Shown here piece by piece: positions 10,381-23,192 of a stretch of 64,000 nucleotides of DNA. Made by a program: the position numbers and the translations under genes. The stretch comes from Selaginella moellendorffii (lineage: Eukaryota > Streptophyta > Lycopodiopsida > Selaginellales > Selaginellaceae), in contig NW_003314421.1 in the NCBI RefSeq assembly GCF_000143415.4, positions 179,073-243,072 of the forward strand. Direction: 5' to 3'. The notes under the pieces are model-generated. The model was not told the origin of the DNA and did no database searches. It was given only the letters and a program-made list of their open reading frames with translations. How positions within the stretch are numbered: the stretch's first letter is position 1; every line of letters begins with the position of its first letter.

Positions 10381-11990
10381 GTATAGCTCCTCTTGCCCAA
10401 TTTTTGTGTTCGGTTGGAGTTCTTTCGTGGGAATCTTGGGGATGATGTATACCATTGGTTTGATCACTTCACAATGATTACCACATATCATTCTTGGGAT
10501 GATGCTAAACCCTTGGCGTCAACAATGTCCTATTGGTGCTACTACAGTGAAAGGTTTGGACACCGAAATGTATTTGGGAAACAAGGAGTTGCACAAGCAA
10601 TAGAGGGACATTGTATGAATAAGTCAGTGACCCTTCCATTTTTCTTTTGGGAGTATCATAAAAGGGTTCACTCGGCACCAGTTTATCCAGTCTTTACTTT
10701 TTAAGCTCGTTTTTATAACAAAAGGTCTTCTATTATTCTCTCTGTATTGGTTGATATAGATTCGAGTTTATCTTCTATTGCTCAACTTGTTACTATACAT
10801 TGCTATCTACACTTGCATCTTGCATCAGAGCTAATTTTCATTCTTTATGGCAATGGCCATACACATGCATGTGCATGGGATGGGGTGGACCTAATTGTGC
10901 ATGTAAGCGATCTTGAGTTTGGGTTGCAATCATTGTGGGTGGTGCCGAATCAAGCTTTTGACTTCATCCTTAGTATGGATTGGTTATAGTGCAATTATAC
11001 CAAATGTGACTTTGAGGCTTCTCCCTCTTGTCTCATATTTCCTTATATTTCATAGATTCCTCTCACTTCCGTACTTTTTTGTCCCTCTACTTGAAGCGGT
11101 TAAAGTGCGTATTTGGGTTCAAGAACATGACTTATCTTGGGTACCGTATTTCTCATGAGGGTTTGCAAGTTGATCCTAACAAACTTATGGCTATTTTAAA
11201 GTTCCCTACTCTAAAGTGTGTGAATGATGTGCAACGCTTCCTGGGCAAGGTACAATATCTCGGTCATTTTGTGGATCATATTTTTTATTGCACTACACCG
11301 TTGCGAGCATTGTTGAAGTCATTAATATCATCTTTCATCTGGTCTTCGGATTGTGAGTGGGAATTTGTGGATCTCAAAAAGCTATTGACGACTCCTCTAG
11401 TTTTGGCATATCTTGACCACACTCGACCTTTCATTTTGCGTGTGGATGCTTCTCATATTAGTCTTTGAGGAGTGCTGATGCAAGAGAGCCCGAGTGTGCC
11501 TGGTTAGTGTCATTCCATTGCATATATAAGCCATATATTACAACCAACGGAGGTGAACTACTTCACGACAAAGAAAAGAGTGTTTAGTAGCAGTCTAGGG
11601 TTTTGAGAAACTTTATGCATATTTACATGGTTCTCAAAACGTTACTAGAAGGTGATTATGCTACCGTTACTTCATTATTAAAGAGGAAGAACCTGGTTGG
11701 TCATACTGTTTAGTGGGCCTTGAAGCTTCAGATATATGTTTTTCGTGTTGTTCATCCCCCGGGAAGTTCTATGGCTGATGCTAATACCCTTTCTCAAGAT
11801 CTTCTTCCTTTTTCACTTTCTTCTCATGATTCTGACAAGCATGTTGTTCTAGCATCTGTGAATTTTCTAGATAAGAATTCTGTGCCATCGGTGGTTGTGG
11901 GCATGGCCTCCTGTTCATTATTGGACGAATACAAACATCTTACTCCTGTAATACATCTGCCTAAGGATCATGTCCTCGTAGAGCTCCAAT
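10380..11990 (+). pseudogene. Decayed Ty3/gypsy retrotransposon (gag, protease, RT tail, RNase H)
   Basis: Pieces occur in gypsy order. A gag block (GDDVYHWFDHF, about 10440) comes first. A retropepsin-like piece follows, in which PNQAFDFILSMDWL (about 10950) is the C-terminal flap-to-GMDWL region and the catalytic DTG triplet is replaced. An RT thumb block comes next (FGFKNMTYLGYRISHEGLQV, about 11115), then RNase H (PFILRVDASH, about 11430) and the post-RNase H HPPGSSMADANTLS block (about 11750). The palm domain of RT is deleted between 10990 and 11060 and there are many stops. No LTRs are visible. It is AT-richer than the other elements, which suggests an old insertion. Confidence 0.78.
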
Positions 11991-11999
11991 CCCTCCTCC

Positions 12000-12960
12000 C
12001 TCATCACAAGCTGGAGAAATTCCTTGATAGGGCCACTGTGGCGGCAGTGGCAATACAGCTGATCCATGGAAATCCTGGCCCTCTTGCCTGCAAATGCACT
12101 GCTACTGGCTACCATACTGGAGATTGCATATAAGAATGTCTGTCAAACCCATAGCAGCGTATCAGCCACACTAATGGTAGCAAGTATATTTGCAAAGTAT
12201 TGAAAATGCCAAAACATACTTGTAGTTACAAAAAAGAACTTTGAAACTTTAATACATATAAATTCCTCTAAAGCACCGATGTGACTAACAAGGAAACCAT
12301 AGACACCAAACATGTTTGTATATTGCTGATTTATATCTAAGGGGCAGAGTGCTGCTCTTTTGAGACAAAAGTAGCTTCCAAGTCTAACTAGTAGATGATA
12401 GTGATGTAGTCAAGTGAATGGTTGGGGCCATTTATTGAGGCCTTATGTCAAGTATAAAATCTTGACTCCATTTTATTCCATTGTCATTACACCACAAGTG
12501 AGAGCTCAAGCTACCCCTAGTGCCCTTTTGTTTGCCAAAGTTGTGGCCTATTAAGCACCATCTTTGACCATATATTAAAGTATAAGAACTTGGTTAGGGG
12601 AATTTCAAGAAAAGGTGTAGCATAGTTGCTATACTTTTTTTGTCTTTTATCACCAGATTGTAATATTAGTATTAGAGAAGTTAATTGTGATGGTTGACCA
12701 AGAGGAACATTAGAATCTTATTATCGATGGTGGTGCCAATAATATTGCCAATAGAGTCATAAAGGTTTGGACTATCCATAATGTTGTTCATAAGCTGCAA
12801 ACCCTCAATCAAATTAGCAAGAAATGCAAGAAGAGATGCATATTATGACAATTACCATGTGTGGGTATGTTAAGGCACTCAAAGCTCACTCCAAATAAGA
12901 CTTTCTTAGTGGATTGGCTCAAGATTCCAACCCTTTTTAGTGATTGTGGCATGAATAAGT
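12000..12960. other. No recognisable feature
   Basis: AT-rich sequence with stops in all frames. It may be the rest of the decayed gypsy element's internal region, but no motif supports that. Confidence 0.4.
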
Positions 12961-12964
12961 GTCT

Positions 12965-13530
12965 AGCAATTGCAAAGGGTTCCAAAAGTATAGGAAGGAG
13001 AGTGAAGATAAAGACCCATTCTTGAAGGAACTCTTTAGAGGTGCTTTTAAACTATGTTAAGGTTAGGGCTAGGGGTTAATAGCCTTAGGTGAGTGAGCAT
13101 ATATTTAAGGGGTGTCAGAGAAGAGCAATACTCATTCTCAGAAGAGAAACTGACTACAATACTTTCATCTTAAATAAAATGGTGCCCCACTTGAGTACTA
13201 TAAGGTTCATTGGTCCTTGCCCCTTCCTAAAGGCTTAAGCCTTCCCTTTGGGATGGAAGTGGGGAGTTAGGGTACTTATATCGAATATTTAAATTATGGT
13301 GTTTCCCTTTGAGGTCTCAAACTATTATATACACCCCAAGATTTAGGATTTAGAACAAGTTTTGTTATACCTTAAAAACCTCAAGGATTAGTAGGTTAGC
13401 CAAACTTTAAGTTTAGTTTAACTCAAAAAAGGATTGGGAGAGAGTTTAAGAATTTGTGAAGAAATGGTTAACACCCTATTACTTGTGTAGTGAGAGTTGG
13501 TCTTTTTATAAGTGAAAAATCAAGCTTAAT
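12965..13530 (+). mobile_element. Worn copy of LTR C
   Basis: Recognisable blocks appear in LTR C order: GGTTCCAAAAGTATAG (12978), CTTGAAGGAACTCT (13022), GGTGCCCCACTTGAGTAC (13181), CCTTCCCTTTGGGATGG (13240) and GGATTGGGAGAGA (13431). Many substitutions and small gaps make it much older than the copies at 1 and 24420. Confidence 0.7.
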
Positions 13531-14340
13531 AAACAGAGTTATCTTTAAGCTTTGAAGATGCTTAAATCTCTACACTTTTAATTAAAGAAAAAAATATAAA
13601 AAATTAGTGTCTTTGGCAAGATTTCTACCACTAGATTTCTTGAACAAGTTTGCAATTAATACACAAAAAGCCCTATAACTTCGTGCTACCTTGGAATAGG
13701 CCCAATCTCATTTCTCATTTGTGCCACTTCTTTAGTGCCAATAGCTGTGTCACCACTGCCAAGTGCCCCTTCTTTTCCTGGGTCCAGCCATCCTTATCAC
13801 TTACTATTGGACCAAAATCTTCATGATTTCCCAATGGCAAGATTGTGATGGGGCAAATGTTACACACTAGATTGAGTGGTAGGCCAAGTCCAAGCTATAA
13901 TGTCATTCCTCCACCATCTTCCTATGCCCATAAAGAAATATTCTATGGCTTTTGCACATCACTTAGGCATTGAGAGGGCACTTGCTAACTAAAGTGCTTC
14001 TTTCTTAGTTGTTACCAGTGTGGGTATGTACTAGCCCTTCCTCAACTTGTTAAGAGATTTCAGTAGAGTATCCAAGAGATAGTGGATACATAAATATTAA
14101 GCACTATATTGCTCTAGCACTTCGGTGAGCCAAGCTCTATAGTCCACAACAATTGCCTTATCTAGGCATTTGTTGCAAGCAGCAAATCCAGCACTTATTT
14201 GCTAGGTAGTGGTCCATCTAGAAGGCATTCCAATGTCACTCTTGACACTCTAGTGAAGGACTAGAGCTTTTCTTACAAGCCAATGTGAAGGATAGGGGAA
14301 AACATTCACAATTAGTGTAGTGACAAAAAATTGTAAAGAA
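13531..14340. other. No recognisable feature
   Basis: No open frame above background and no motif matching the other repeats in the window. Confidence 0.4.
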
Positions 14341-14343
14341 TTA

Positions 14344-14651
14344 AAGAGAACAACTTGAGGACAACAACTTGAATTTAGATTTCCCAGGAGGTCACCCTAC
14401 CTACTATTATTTAAATCTAAGGACACTTAACCAAATATCCCAAAACCTTTAACCGATTGGAAAAGGAAGTGTACTCTTATTCATAGGCCTTTTCCCTTTA
14501 TATTTGAACCCTATGGATCATCTCTCAAGTTGTTCCCTTTAATTTCTTACAATCCATTATGCTTTCTTGCAAGTTCACGCCCTCGTGAACAAAAGTTGAG
14601 AGCCACAACTCTCCTGAGAGCCCCACTCTTTTGACACCCTACCCCTCGGGT
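14344..14651 (-). mobile_element. TRIM fragment (one LTR plus part of the internal region)
   Basis: Reverse complement of the TRIM family. An LTR ends TTCTTACA at 14551 and is followed by the internal ATCCATTATGC..CCTCGTGAAC..GACACCCTACCCC block. It stops at about 14651, where the 3' end of the LINE begins. The outer part of the LTR is disturbed by a short local duplication of AACAACTTGA. Confidence 0.75.
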
Positions 14652-14654
14652 CGA

Positions 14655-16700
14655 TGAAACGTGTATGTACATTCCCCAATGTCCCTTAGGGACTAATACA
14701 AAAACCGGGCATGCTGCCCGAAGCTCATGCTACCTAGTGGAGATCTCCCTCATGTAAAGTGATACTAAGCCTGCAGTAGAAGCGGCTGCGGTTGTCTCCG
14801 TCGTATCGTGTCCAAATCCAAGTCCCCCCTTCATGCTAACCGCAAGATCGACTTCGGGGGGCACCATCTCCAATGAACCTTATTGTGTTCTCCTTCACCA
14901 AAACATGGCAACCATGCTTTCTGCCACTCCTCGAGCCTCTCAAGCTTCCCTCTGTCCCGAAGGATAGCATGGTGAAGCCGTACTGCCGCTAGTGTAAGTC
15001 TCCACCACTCTGCCAGTACCTATGATACTCTGACCTGTGTCCCGTCGAAGTGCGCCCGGTTACGTGCTTCCCAAATGCCTGGACACCCATCACACGCCAT
15101 ATCACCCATCGAGCATGGCCAAGTGCCTCCCACACAGGGACTCCTATCTCCACCCCGGTCGCGTCCCACCGGACCTGAATTCCCCAGCCATGTCGTCCTC
15201 TGCACCTGATGTGTCACTGGGCTGGGCCCTGGGCAGGACCCCTCGCTTCCTCAAACCAGTGGAGCACGTCCCCACTGTGGGTCTCGAAATCCTGTGCCAC
15301 GCCCAGCTCCTTCCCTGCCTTAATAATCTGGCGCCACACCTCCTTTGCAGTGTCGCACTCCCACAGTGCATGCTTGACTGTCTCGATTTCGCCACACTCC
15401 CTGCACCTACGACTCGCGTCGTCCTGGAATCACTGTCCAACCGGAAGCCCGTTGTTCGCTACCAACCACGAGGTGACTTTCACTTTTTCCTGCACGGGCA
15501 ACTTCCAAAAGTGAATCGTGTTGTCCACCACTTGCTCCGCATCGACCCCCTGAGCTATCCACTTCTGCCACAGCTTTGGAATCTCCTCTCTTGCCTCCTC
15601 TCGCAATGTCAGTAGTCCATTCCGTGCTTCCTTGACTGCATAGGAGAAAAAGCTTCCTGTCCCTCATCGCCATGCGGCAGGGTCCCAGTCCAGATCTTCT
15701 AGTAGCTGCTGTCGCCACCATATCAATGATCCATCGCCCTCCAACCGGTCTTCCGATTCCACCATGTCCAGCCTCTTGGGTGACTGCTTAAGCACATGAA
15801 TCCTCCCACGTACCTCATCATCCATGATATCTGGCATCTCTTGTTTCTCACCCATCGGGAGAAGCGTGTCTCCTCTCGTGATGCGAAACGGCAGTCCTAT
15901 GTTGTGCTCTGGTGCGGCGACAAACCTCAACGTCCCCTTCTTCCCATGCTGGTGTAGGCACGGTGAATGCTCGAGTCCATGTCCCCAGCGGACGTCACAC
16001 TGCATCGTGTTCCTCCCACTCCATTTGCCACTGGATCGCCACAAAGTCCCCTACTTGAAGGCATCTTCTCGGCCACTTCGTCCCTACTTTCGTGTCGTTC
16101 ACCACTCAGAGGAGTCGCAGAATGTCCAGCAGGATGTTGTGTCGCTTCCAAGGTCCAAACACTTGAGTCCTTCTCGCTGTTCGCCACCAATCCCTGTCAA
16201 TCAATCCCGCCAGTTGCTTCATTGTCCGGAATCCACTTGCATGCATTTTCCTCCAGATCATGTGGTGTGTCTCTCGTCCCAGTGTCACACCTCCCACTTT
16301 GAACAGTGCGTTGAAAAACAGAGGCTGGTTAAGCCACTCCTCGGCCCTAGTCGGTGGTGTTTGCTCCAGCGGAAAGGCTCTCCACAATCGATGTAGGCTC
16401 TGGATGAAGTTGGCCCCTCTCACTACCTACATCGGTCCTTCTGCGAAGAGCCACCGTGGGTCCTCCCACGGTTTGGCTGCATTGTGTTTGGGGCGTATCG
16501 CTAGGAGGCTCTGCCGGAACATGAGTCGCCACGGCTGTCTCCCCTGTTGCAAACCCATGAGAAAAATCTTGTACCTCATCGCCTTCGCCATGTCACTGGG
16601 GTCAATGATCTCAAGCCCCCGTAGAATGCGCGGCCTCACTATAGATTGCCACGCCACCTTGGCCATGGTTCGCCCTGCAGCCAATGCTCCATGCCATACA
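14655..16700 (-). pseudogene. LINE ORF2 C-terminal region with zf-RVT-like zinc-binding segment
   Basis: Frames at 16684-16427, 16423-16106, 16044-15664, 15721-15407 and 15440-15144 carry the conserved post-RT region (GGLEIIDPSDMAKAMRYKI, then LRMLRWWRQQLLEDLDWDP-type blocks). They also carry a Cys/His segment of the zf-RVT type (CRECGEIETVKHALWECD, about 15340-15410). The same region is present in better condition at 51430-54430. Confidence 0.8.
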
Positions 16701-16705
16701 TAGGT

Positions 16706-18511
16706 TCACACCATCTGTCTCACCTTCTGTAGTGTAGTTTCCAGCACCGGCCAAATCGAGAGGTGGTACCAGATGCTAGGGAGGATCACGCTCTTGACCA
16801 CTACGATCCGGGCTGGGAGTCCGAGTTTCCTCGGTGTCCATTTCTGAACTGCAGTCAAGATCCTCTTGAGAAGCGTATCGTCCTGTGTAGCTACACTGTA
16901 TTGGACCCCAACCTGGATTCCAAGGTACCGAGTGTCTTCGCCAGGGCGAAGCCATTGAAAGCCTATCTCCTGTCCCCAGGTCTCGATGCCTGGCTTTCCC
17001 CAGTTCACGCCTACTGACTTGTTCCAGTTTATGGCTGCCCTCGCTGCCATGTTGAAGATCTCCAGCTTGGACCTTGCTGCGTCCAGGTTCCCCGGGGTAG
17101 CAAGTAGGAAGAGTGTGGTGTCATCTGCAAATGCCCCGTCTTGCAGCTCTTGCGTCACAACTTGAGTTCCCGGGAGTTGTAGCCATTCAGAGGGCAGCAC
17201 CAAGCCTTTTATATCCCCTCCATGCACGAGGAAAGAGCCCAGTGTCTCTACTACTATCAGGAACAGGTAGGGGGCAAGTGGATATCCCTGTCTCACTAAG
17301 CCTCCCAAGTGAAAGGTTGGGCCCATCTCTCCATTCAGTGTGACTCGGCTTGAAGCTCCCCTATACAGCAGTGAGATACGTGAGATAGTCCTTGCCGGGA
17401 TCCCTATCCTCCGCATGCAATCCTACAAGAAGTCCCAATCGACTCGATCGTAGGCCTTCTCAAAATCTAGTAGCCACGCTACAATCTGTTGATTTGAGAC
17501 ATTTGCCCACTGCTGTGCCAGGAGGTACGTCCATATGTTTTCTGCGATCTGTCGTCCCAGCACGAATCCAGTATGTTGTTCTCTGATGATGAGGGGCATG
17601 ACTGGCTACAGCTTGAGTGCCATCGCCTTTGCGTATATTTTGTACGATGTGTTGAGCATGGTTATGGGGCGCCAGTTCCTAATTTCTTGGAGGTCACCCC
17701 ATTTCGGAATCAATGCAATTTGTCCCTCTAGTATCTCCCCCGGCAGCACCCCTGTTTGCTATGCGTCTCGCCATGTCTCCAGGAGCATCAGGTCAACGTT
17801 GTCCCAATACTCCTCATAGAATGCCGGAAGGAGGCCGTCCATACCTGGCATCTTGTCATCGTTCAGCTGCTCCAGGGCTCGGTGGAGGTCTTCCAAAAAA
17901 AAGTCAACCACCAGCATCTCCAGGTACTCGTCGGGAACTTTGCGTGGAAGAGTGGACAGCACTTTGCTTGCGGCGTCTCTCCTATCCTGGGACCAGGGCT
18001 GGGCCGTGTACAGCTTCTGGTAAAACTCCTGTGCCAGCCCCTGCATTCCCTGTTGGTCCTCGACCACTTCTCCGTCGTCCTTCCTCAGTCCCAGGATCGG
18101 GGGGGAGTCGGTGACTGGACGGATCCCTTTGTAGAAGGCTTTGTTGAGAAGCCGCTCATTCATCACCCAGCTGTCCTCCATGGTACGGAGTCCGGCACTC
18201 CATGCTGCATATTCTTTGTACCGTAGCTCAGCTTCCCTCTCATCCAGTGTTGCTGTCCATCTGGCCTTGTCGTTTGTATGTAGGACCATTCTCTGGGCCG
18301 CTGCCACCTTTTGTCTCGCCAGTCTCACCTCTTTCAAGACTTCCCCTTTAAGTGCTGCCTGCCTTTCCCGGAGCTTAGTGGAGCAAGTGCCTAGTGCCAA
18401 GACGAGTTCCCCTTTGCTGCTGTCCAGTGCTTCCCGGACGAGCTTCACTGCTATCGGGTTGGTCATTGTGGCTTTGGTGATCTTTCTCTGTGCCACCGTT
18501 CCTTTCACCAT
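16706..18511 (-). pseudogene. LINE ORF2 reverse transcriptase domain
   Basis: Follows the endonuclease. 18511-17759 holds the basic linker (LRERQAALKGEV) and the first RT motif, DDKMPGMDGLLPAFYEEYW. The next frame gives NWRPITMLNTSYKI and DFEKAYDRVDW (about 17400-17700). 17416-16706 then gives LVRQGYPLAPYLFL and the catalytic FADDTTLF. The key Asp pair is intact but stops and frameshifts lie between blocks. Confidence 0.88.
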
Positions 18512-18529
18512 CTGTAACTTGAGAATGCC

Positions 18530-19270
18530 TTGGAGTGGGTCATGGTCTGAAAAGGTGGCAAATGCAGGCCACGTTTTGAGTCCCCCTCCGTCTTGTCACA
18601 GCTTGGTAGAAGCGTAAATCCTGTCCAGTCGAGCTTGGCACCCCGTCGATTGGCATCTCGTGAATGGGTGGGAGTGTGCAGCAAACTTCTCTGCATGCTG
18701 GAGGTCCAAGACTCCCAGGGCTTTGACTAGCGCTGTCCAATTCTTTCTCTCTCTCCCCTGAATGGTTTCCAGTGAACCTCGCTGGTCACTCAGACCCTCC
18801 ACCATGTTGAAGTCTCCTACCACAAGCCACTCGTCCGCCACTCCTTGAGTGCTCTACTGGATATCTGTCCACATCTGTGCACGCTCCCTTCTTCGAGTGG
18901 GTGCATACACGTTGACAATCCCAACACACCCAAAGTGTAAGTGTATGACCAACAGCTGTGCTTTCCCTGGGACCAGCACCCCGCGGTCACGTACCTGCAC
19001 TGACCACTTGGTAGAGATGATGATCGTTGTTCCTCCTCCACACCGTATTCTCGCTTGCATGGCCGGATTCCACCAAATTCTCCCGCGCATGCCCAGGTTG
19101 AAGTCTGGAGCCTTCACCATCTTGTGTTCTTGGATGCACAGTATGTCGATCCTCCCCTCTAAGCCAATCTCCCAGATGTGGGACTTGAGCTGTACTCTCT
19201 TGTTGAGTCTACTGTCATCGGAGCTGAGTCCCCGACAGTTCCACGTGAGCACTGTGAGCATATGGGGCAA
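18530..19270 (-). pseudogene. LINE ORF2 endonuclease domain
   Basis: An AP-endonuclease-like fold that nicks target DNA. Motifs in order on the - strand are LTVLTWNCRGLS, DILCIQEHKM, GGGTTIIISTKWS, IVNVYAPTRR, WLVVGDFNMVEG, ARLDRIYAST and SDHDPL (near 18540). The catalytic-type residues (N, E, the GDFN Asp/Asn and the SDH His) are present. A stop and a frame change near 18850 and another near 18600 break the frame. Confidence 0.85.
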
Positions 19271-22200
19271 TGTATTTCCAGGAGAAAACCGTGCTGCTAG
19301 GCCTAGCCCTCCATTCCGAGGAGATGGTCCATACTGCAGTGAGTCTCCCCTTGTACTTGGTCCAGGAGAAGCCTTGCACTGCGTATTCTAAAAATCCTGT
19401 CCACTCTGTGATGGCGCGTTCCATTCGGGTCTGGTAATCACCAAGCGTGATGACCTCTGGAAAAGCCGTGTGCCCTCGGTACATCAGCCAGTCTCCCACC
19501 TCTATGGTTGTCAGTTCTCTCCTAGGTGGGATCCATCTGACTGCCATATTCACGGTCCGAGGAAGAACCTGCTGAAAGCCTTCTCCGTCTTTTTCAGCAA
19601 TCGAGCTCTTGAACATTCTGGGCCGTGAATCAGGTCCAAAGAAAGGTGGTGCGCTTGGGAACCGGATGTGTGGAGGCTGCTCTGGAGGACGCTGCTTCAG
19701 TTGCTTCTCCACGGCCTCTAGGAGTTCAAAGGGATGTCCTGGAGCAAGCTTGGGCCGTTTGGTCGTGCATGCGTTCTTGCTGTGCCCGGACTGTAGGCAA
19801 AAACCACAGTGTGGTGCTGCGTTTTCTACCTGTATACAAACGTACTGTCCCAGGACTGCTATCTCCATAGGGAGTTCTGCTGGGGATGAGACAAAGACCT
19901 TAAGTCTGACAGGGCCCAGAATGCCCTCCGCATCCACGGTGTCTAGGCCCGAGGCGATCTGCCTGATGCTCCCTAATGCCTGCGCTATTTCAGCTCGTTT
20001 CCCTGACTCTCCAGTGCAAAGCTCCGTCTTAGCAGCTTCTGTGTGCGGGATTTCCTTTACCACCTTTCCTTGTGCGGAGCAGCCTTCTTGTTCTTGCTCA
20101 ACTCCCAAATCACCTTGCTTCCCTGGGTCCTACGAGCCTTGGTGTGGTGCGGTCCGACAATTGTATTCCACCTTTTCCCCCCCACGTCCTGCTGAGGCCC
20201 TCTGTGCCTTTCCTTTTGCTGTGCTATCCTTCTGCTGTTCTTGGTCCTCCTTAGAACGTGTTTCCTCCTCGTGAAGGAACTCCTCCACCTCTTTTGCCCA
20301 CGCAAGGGCCTCCTTTGAGCTACTTTGGGTCTTTAACTTCCTGCGCGCCACCTTGCGTTCTTTCTTTTTCTCCATCTTGTTTTCTTTTTGGCCTCTCTTT
20401 CCCTCTCCAGTCCCATTCACTTCATCTCCTCCTCCTGTTCTTCCAGTAGTAGCTCCAGCGGCTTCACTCTTTTTCCCAGAATCAATTCCTCCTTTTGCGT
20501 CTCCACCTTTTTGCTAGCTTCCGGGATCTCCTCGTCTTGGTCCCTTTGTTGTTCCACTTCTTGCTCCTCTTGTTCCTTCCACGTGCTTGTCACTTCCTCT
20601 TGCACCTTAGTTTGTTGGGCCTCCTGGCTGTTTGTGTACTCTTGCTCTTTTGGCGTGACTAGTGCCTCTGTCGCGAGATCGAGGGCTTCCCTGAGAGCGG
20701 GGCCAAGAGTTCGGTCTTCTCCCTTGGGGTGAGTCTCCTGGTGCCATACTTCAGCAGTGAGTATGTCTTGGTGTAGCTGTACTTCGTTCTGAGTGGCCTC
20801 CCGCAAAGCCTTCGCAAAGGTTCTGGGATCCCATTGCAGCAGTCCTTCTTCTGTCTGGTGTGGCATACATTGTTGCAGCACCAATAGCTGGGGCTCACAG
20901 TCAGGCTGATGACTGGGAGATGTCCTGCTCTTAGGTTGAGATCCCACCGACCTCACCGGAGAGCCCGGTAGAGATGTTCTCACTTTGTTGGTCAGATCCG
21001 AGAGGCACTTGTGAGAAAACTTCTAGCTGAGTGACCCTCTCTTGGACTGGCCCTGGCTTTCACTTGTGGCCCTGGTGAGGCAGAGGCTCACCTCTTCCCC
21101 CTAGACCTGCTCCTTTACCTCGGTCCTGTGTACCTCTGGCATTTCCCTATGCCCTCTCGTTTGGTCATTTGGCATCTCCAAGCCCTTCTCTTCTTCTGGA
21201 TCCACCCTTGACTCTTGTGCATGACAACCTATTGGTATCTCCACAACCATGGCTGCCCTCATCGCTGCTGCCGCTGCCCTAGTGGTGACGCCGCTCCTGT
21301 TCTTACTTGGATTAGGGCATGTCCTACCTTTGGTTTTTCTAGAGGCTGTCTTCCCCACTTTGAGAGCCACTCTGAGTCCCGTGCGCCCAGTGATGGGGGT
21401 GAGGAAGTTCAAGTCCAGAACTCTGCTTGTGGCCACCTCTTCACGTGGTCCATCTCCACTGGCTAGGTCCCCCGAGCCTAGGAATTCGCTTACTTCTTGT
21501 ACTTCTCTGTTCAGCGCACAGCTTTGCTGTACTGGGGAACCATGCTGCGTGGGTGGTGAGGCTGGTTGAGACGTCCCTGGCCCAGGTCCTTGGGCCCTTG
21601 AAGGCTTCTGCTCTCCTGCTCCGTCACTGCTCCTGCGCAGCTCCTCTTCTAGTGACTCATGCATCGCCACTCCTGTGTTTCCAGGTAGGATCACCTCGTC
21701 CAGTGTCTCATGTTCTTCCTGTTGGTTCCCAAGATGTCCTGAACCGGGCTCAAGGACTGTATCTGGTGCTGGTGGCTCCTCCTTGGTTGCCAAGCTACTT
21801 TTGTGTGTCCCACCGTCCTGTGCTGAGCTCTGATCATCATCTCCTTGGTACCCTGCACGACTTCTTCGTGAAGATCCTCGGCTGCGCACCCTACAAGGTA
21901 ATCACTTTCCGTGTGGTGTGATTTCTGCCTCAAGCCTGTTTGATCACTGACAGTGTGCTCACTGCTTCTTGCCGTGCCACTTGAACCTAGCTTCTCACTG
22001 TCCCCTGGAGAGCCCAGCGATGTCCTCTTCCCAGCAATTGGGGTTTTGCTGTTGGCGGCTCTTCCCTTCAGCATCCCTCCTTGGGGCAGTCGGATGCTGA
22101 GGCCGCGGCCTCTAGCACCTCTTCCAAGTGCAAATGGCTGGGGCTTGGCTTGTCCTCCACTGCTGCTGGGTGCTGGATGACGTTCCATCCTGGACACAGC

Positions 22201-22352
22201 AGTGTAAAAGAAAAAATAGAGAGATTCTGGAGTGATTCTTCCCTGAATCTCGCGGCAGATGCCCCCGCTGTCAGTAGCAAGTGTGGGGAGATTGGACGCT
22301 CTCCCCTTTGCGCTCTCCCTCCTCTGGCTGCGCCTCCGATCATGGCAGCCAT
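19215..22352 (-). pseudogene. LINE ORF1
   Basis: Encodes the element's RNA-binding protein in four broken frames: 22352-22068 or 22377-21691 (Gly/Arg/Ser-rich start), 21889-21101, 20983-20417 with 20420-20130 (Gln/Glu/Lys-rich, probable coiled coil) and 20108-19215. The last carries a CCHC-like knuckle, CGFCLQSGHSKNAC. It also has PPEQPPHIRFPSAPP and the WTKYKGRLTAVWTISSEWRA block shared with the + strand LINE. Its 3' end overlaps the endonuclease frame by about 55 bp, an arrangement common in L1-type elements. Frame changes make it non-functional. Confidence 0.78.
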
Positions 22353-22421
22353 GGTGCTGGACGCTGTGCTCCTCCACGCCCTAACACTCCAATCATTTTT
22401 TTTTAGGTCCCTTAGGTCCTT

Positions 22422-22735
22422 TCTACCCCTTGGGTCGAACTCAGCCGGAGCAAAGTGGACCTACCAGATGTCAATTAACATATGGTGCAATTCCTTTATC
22501 CAACCAACAAAGTCAGATTGGAAACTCTCTTTAATACCAAATGTAAGCTCTTGAATTTAGACTTTTCGAGAGGTCATCTAACGTAGTATTATTTAAACTG
22601 AAGGACACTTAACTCCAAATATCTCAAGACCTTTAACCGATTAAAAAAGAGGGTGTACTCTTATTCATAGGCATTTTCCTTCTATATTTGAACCCTATAG
22701 ATTATTTTTCAAATTGTTCCTTTTGGTTGCTTATA
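22422..22735 (-). mobile_element. TRIM fragment, inverted
   Basis: Internal region (GGGTCGAACTC..AATACCAAA, 22422-22550, with the primer-site motif in reverse complement) followed by one LTR (TGTAAGCTCTTG..GGTTGCTTATA). It abuts the 5' end of the LINE. The second LTR is missing. Confidence 0.75.
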
Positions 22736-22736
22736 T

Positions 22737-22995
22737 GGGATTTAAATATAAAGGAAAAAAGCCTATGAATAAAAGTAAGTTAAGGTATTGAAATACTTGG
22801 GGTTAAATGTTCTTGGGTTTAAATAGTATTGGGTTGGGTGACATTTCGGTATAAGTTTACATTTGGTATTAGAGAGGGTCTCAAGTTTGACTCTCTTGGT
22901 TGGCTAGAGGAATTGCACCATATGTTGATTGACATTTAGCAGTTCCAGTTTGGGTGACCTCTCGAGAAGTCCAAACTCAATCTTAAGAGCTTACA
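22737..22995 (+). mobile_element. TRIM fragment, direct orientation, rearranged
   Basis: Starts within an LTR (GGGATTTAAATATAAAGG), runs through TTTACATTTGGTATTAGAG and the first internal 90 bp, then jumps to the end of the second LTR (GGGTGACCTCTCGAGAAG..GAGCTTACA). The middle is deleted. With the preceding fragment it forms a head-to-head pair. Confidence 0.72.
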
Positions 22996-23192
22996 TAAAT
23001 GCTTTTGTGGGGCAATTGCTAAGGGCTTTGACTTTTAAGGCCCACTTAGTCAAGTTCCACTACAAGAAATAGTGGATGAAGAAATCTCAACATCAACATC
23101 AATATGATCAAATAAATGATCTTTGAAAAAAAATTTGCCAGAGAAATTTAGGATTTGCCAGAGAAAACAAGAAAATGCTAGCATCACAAGAT
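22996..23192. other. Short spacer, nothing recognised
   Basis: About 200 bp of AT-rich sequence between the TRIM fragments and the first LTR B start. Confidence 0.4.

Larger units (their letters stand above)
14655..22390 (-). mobile_element. Near full-length L1-type LINE, inactive
   Basis: On the - strand the element runs from ORF1 (starting near 22352) through a zinc knuckle, endonuclease, reverse transcriptase and C-terminal zinc-binding region to a 3' end near 14655. It has no clear poly(A). Frameshifts and stops occur in every domain. It is GC-rich compared with its flanks and is bracketed by TRIM fragments on both sides (14344-14651 and 22422-22735). Other pieces of the same family lie at 4169-7785, 49220-51007, 51035-54435 and 63127-63889. 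Confidence 0.88.
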